A stretch of DNA of 7,002 nt, from positions 1 to 7,002 of the forward strand of contig CANGFL010000067.1 in NCBI GenBank assembly GCA_947453015.1. The letters run 5' to 3'. A program made the translations under genes and the position numbers. The DNA is from Oxalobacteraceae bacterium. GTDB lineage: Bacteria > Pseudomonadota > Gammaproteobacteria > Burkholderiales > Burkholderiaceae_D. Numbering within the stretch: the stretch's first letter is position 1; each line of letters begins with the position of its first letter. The notes under the pieces are model-generated. The model had not been told where the DNA came from. It did no database searches and saw nothing but the letters and a program-made list of their open reading frames with translations. Shown in pieces: positions 4,576 through 7,002 of the stretch.

Positions 4576-7002
4576 CAAACCAATACACGCTCTATACCGC
4601 CGCTATTAGCACGCTCTACATACTCGGGCATCCAGTTCTCACCCAACAGATGGCGCGCAATTTCAACGACGATGTAATCGGCAGTCGTTGTTGAATCGTC
4701 GTTGTAACGTGCCAGCCCCTGCAAACAGGATGGGCAGGAGGTGAGTATTTTTACTTCGCCGTCAAATCCGTCAGCACGCAATTTATCAGCGCCTTTGACC
4801 ATTTCCGCTTCTTTACGAAAACGAATTTGGGTAGAGATGTCAGGGCGCGTTACGGCTAACGTGCCGGATTCACCGCAACAACGTTCATTCTTTTCTATTT
4901 TCTGAGCATCAACGGTGCTGATTAAGCTATTCACGGTTTTTAATGGGTCTTGTAACTTCATCGGGCTGTGGCAAGGGTCGTGATACATGTAGCGAGTCCC
5001 TGTCACGCCTTCGAGATGAACGCCCTTCTCTAACAAATATTCGTGGATATCGACGATGCGACATCCAGGGAAAATTTTATCGAACTCATAGCCTTGCAAC
5101 TGGTCGTAGCAGGTGCCGCAAGAAACGACGACCGTTTTAATATCCAGATAATTTAGTGTGTTCGCTACGCGATGAAACAACACACGATTATCGGTAATGA
5201 TTTTTTCTGCCTTATCAAAATCACCCGAACCCCGTTGTGGATAACCACAGCACAAATATCCCGGCGGCAGCACGGTCTGCACACCCACATGCCAGAGCAT
5301 GGCTTGCGTTGCTAGGCCCACTTGAGAAAACAAACGCTCTGATCCGCACCCTGGAAAATAAAACACCGCTTCGGTATCTGCATCAGTAGTTTTAGGGTTG
5401 CGAATGATAGGAACAAATTTATCGTCTTCAATATCAAGCAAAGCACGCGCGGCTTTCTTAGGCAAATTGCCAGGCATTTTTTTATTTATAAAATGTATGA
5501 CCTGCTCGCGTACCGGGGCTTTGCCATGGGTGGACGATGGCGCCTTGGTTTGCTTCTTAGCGAAATTTTTCAGTAGGTCATTCGCAAAACGCTGAATCTT
5601 ATAACCCCAACCCATCATAATTTGGCGGGTCGCGTTAATCGTCGCCGGATCGGTAGCATTTAGAAAAAACATGGCGGCGCTGGTACCGGGGTTAAACGAT
5701 TTCTTACCCATCTTGCGCAGCAGATTGCGCATATTCATGGACACATCGCCAAAATCAATATCGACCGGGCACGGCGTCAGACATTTATGGCAAACGGTAC
5801 AGTGATCTGCGACGTCTTCGAATTCTTCCCAATGACGTATTGATACCCCACGACGAGTTTGTTCTTCGTAAAGAAAAGCCTCAATCAGTAACGAGGTCGC
5901 CAAAATTTTATTGCGCGGCGAATACAGCAAATTGGCGCGTGGCACATGCGTTGCGCACACGGGCTTACACTTGCCACAGCGCAGACAATCTTTGACGCTA
6001 CTCGCAATTGCACCAATATCGCTTTGCTGCATGATCAAGGATTCATGCCCCATCAAACCAAACGATGGCGTATAGGCATTGCGAAGATCAGCATGCTCTA
6101 ATAACTTCCCTTTGTTGAAACGCCCTTCGGGATCAACGCGTTGTTTGTAATCGCGGAATTCGCCGATTTCATCTTTGGTCAAAAACTCAAGCTTGGTAAT
6201 ACCAATGCCATGCTCACCTGAAATCACACCATTCAGTGAACGCGCCAAAGCCATGATGCGCGCCACCGCGGTATGCGCGGTTTGTAGCATGTCGTAATTA
6301 TCGGAATTGACGGGAATGTTAGTGTGCACATTGCCATCGCCGGCATGCATATGCAAAGCAACGAAGACTCGACCACGCAATACGCGTTTATGTATGAGGC
6401 TACATTCTTCTACGATGGGCTTGAATGCTGCGCCGCCAAAAATCTGACGCAAGGCGGCACGCACATCGGCTTTCCATGAAATGCGTACTGTCCTATCCTG
6501 CAACACATCAAACACGGTAGCGCTAGCGCGCGATGCGATGCACTGATCAATTTGTGGCAATAGCTTTTCCAAGCCGTGCTCTATCAATTGCGAACGTGCC
6601 GCTGATAACGACATATCGAAATTCGATAACAACCATGACCAACGCGCGTGAATTTTTTCTAGTAAATCTGTGGCCTGAGCCACACGATCTTCGAGCAACT
6701 CGGCCGGCGGTATGTCGAATCCTTCGGCGTCATCACTCTTACCTAACTTGAGCTGGCCACGCGCGAAAAATGAAGTCAACTCAGCCAGCAAGCTTAGCTT
6801 GTTGCTGATGGAAAGTTCGATGTTGATGCGCTCTATGCCATCGGTGTATTCACCCATGCGATCGAGCGGGATGACGACATCTTCATTAATTTTGAAAGCA
6901 TTGGTATGACGCGCAATCGCAGCTGTGCGTGCACGATCTAACCAGAATTTTTTGCGTGCTTCGGGACTAACCGCCACAAAACCTTCACCCACACGGCTAT
7001 TC
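4575..7002 (-). CDS. FAD-linked oxidase fused to Fe-S/CCG domains (5' end beyond window)
   Basis: This is the C-terminal part of a large oxidoreductase. The frame stays open to the right edge, so the GTG at 6992 is almost certainly internal; numbering below starts from it (805 residues). Residues 1-300 carry the FAD-linked oxidase C-terminal domain, with HMHAGDGNVH at 214-223 and ISGEHGIGITK at 257-267. Two ferredoxin-like motifs follow: C336/C339/C342/C346 and C398/C401/C404/C408-P. Two CCG (HdrB/GlcF-type) domains come next, with C549, C581-C582-G, C625/C628, and C674, C705-C706-G, C753/C756. All cysteines expected of these motifs are present. The layout resembles a GlcD-GlcF fusion acting on D-2-hydroxyacids (D-lactate, glycolate or 2-hydroxyglutarate) and passing electrons through Fe-S clusters to the respiratory chain. 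The FAD-binding half, and a possible DUF3683 N-terminus, would lie to the right. Substrate is not determinable. It is first of the three visible genes of the operon and overlaps the HIT gene by one base. Confidence 0.95.
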   Translation of the reverse strand, partial: NSRVGEGFVAVSPEARKKFWLDRARTAAIARHTNAFKINEDVVIPLDRMGEYTDGIERINIELSISNKLSLLAELTSFFARGQLKLGKSDDAEGFDIPPAELLEDRVAQATDLLEKIHARWSWLLSNFDMSLSAARSQLIEHGLEKLLPQIDQCIASRASATVFDVLQDRTVRISWKADVRAALRQIFGGAAFKPIVEECSLIHKRVLRGRVFVALHMHAGDGNVHTNIPVNSDNYDMLQTAHTAVARIMALARSLNGVISGEHGIGITKLEFLTKDEIGEFRDYKQRVDPEGRFNKGKLLEHADLRNAYTPSFGLMGHESLIMQQSDIGAIASSVKDCLRCGKCKPVCATHVPRANLLYSPRNKILATSLLIEAFLYEEQTRRGVSIRHWEEFEDVADHCTVCHKCLTPCPVDIDFGDVSMNMRNLLRKMGKKSFNPGTSAAMFFLNATDPATINATRQIMMGWGYKIQRFANDLLKNFAKKQTKAPSSTHGKAPVREQVIHFINKKMPGNLPKKAARALLDIEDDKFVPIIRNPKTTDADTEAVFYFPGCGSERLFSQVGLATQAMLWHVGVQTVLPPGYLCCGYPQRGSGDFDKAEKIITDNRVLFHRVANTLNYLDIKTVVVSCGTCYDQLQGYEFDKIFPGCRIVDIHEYLLEKGVHLEGVTGTRYMYHDPCHSPMKLQDPLKTVNSLISTVDAQKIEKNERCCGESGTLAVTRPDISTQIRFRKEAEMVKGADKLRADGFDGEVKILTSCPSCLQGLARYNDDSTTTADYIVVEIARHLLGENWMPEYVERANSGGIERVLV

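Noticed and set aside
6533..6909. Plus-strand frames at 6533-6751 and 6712-6909
   Set aside because: Both are shadows of the FAD oxidase gene on the other strand; they have no motifs and overlap each other.

Overview
The window looks like a junction between a host-interaction (accessory) locus and a housekeeping operon in a gammaproteobacterium-like genome. The housekeeping genes have typical proteobacterial sequences. The left half carries large ankyrin-repeat proteins of the kind common in intracellular or amoeba-associated bacteria such as Legionellales. That taxonomic placement is inference; no rRNA or other marker is present.

Left part (1-3547, + strand): the last 80 codons of one gene are followed, 123 bases later, by a complete 1059-codon gene. 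The complete protein has a charged N-terminus with NLS-like basic clusters, a serine-rich linker, about 12-13 ankyrin repeats, a roughly 250-residue region I cannot assign, a second serine-rich linker with an acidic patch, and a C-terminal helical module. That C-terminal module is clearly homologous to the C-terminus of the upstream partial gene (about three in five residues identical, same last six residues), so these are tandem paralogues sharing a tail. A long imperfect dyad lies immediately before the complete gene.

Middle (3548-3653): a short convergent intergenic region with a nested inverted repeat that could end transcription from either side or be a dispersed palindromic element.

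Right part (3654-7002, - strand): three co-directional genes in the order FAD-linked oxidase/Fe-S protein (5' end beyond the window), HIT-family protein (overlapping the previous stop by one base), and a DUF971 (GBBH-like N-terminal domain) protein 70 bases further on. They are probably one operon. The oxidase fragment has an FAD-oxidase C-terminal domain, two 4Cys Fe-S motifs and two CCG domains, like a fused GlcD/GlcF or D-2-hydroxyacid dehydrogenase. Sampled lines of these genes appear more GC-rich (near 50%) than the ankyrin gene (near 40%), consistent with a core/accessory boundary.

The most promising material is the pair of ankyrin proteins with a conserved C-terminal module. The larger one is a candidate secreted effector that may be nuclear-targeted. 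Nothing in the window proves secretion or function. No tRNA, rRNA, CRISPR array, transposase gene or toxin-antitoxin pair was seen.
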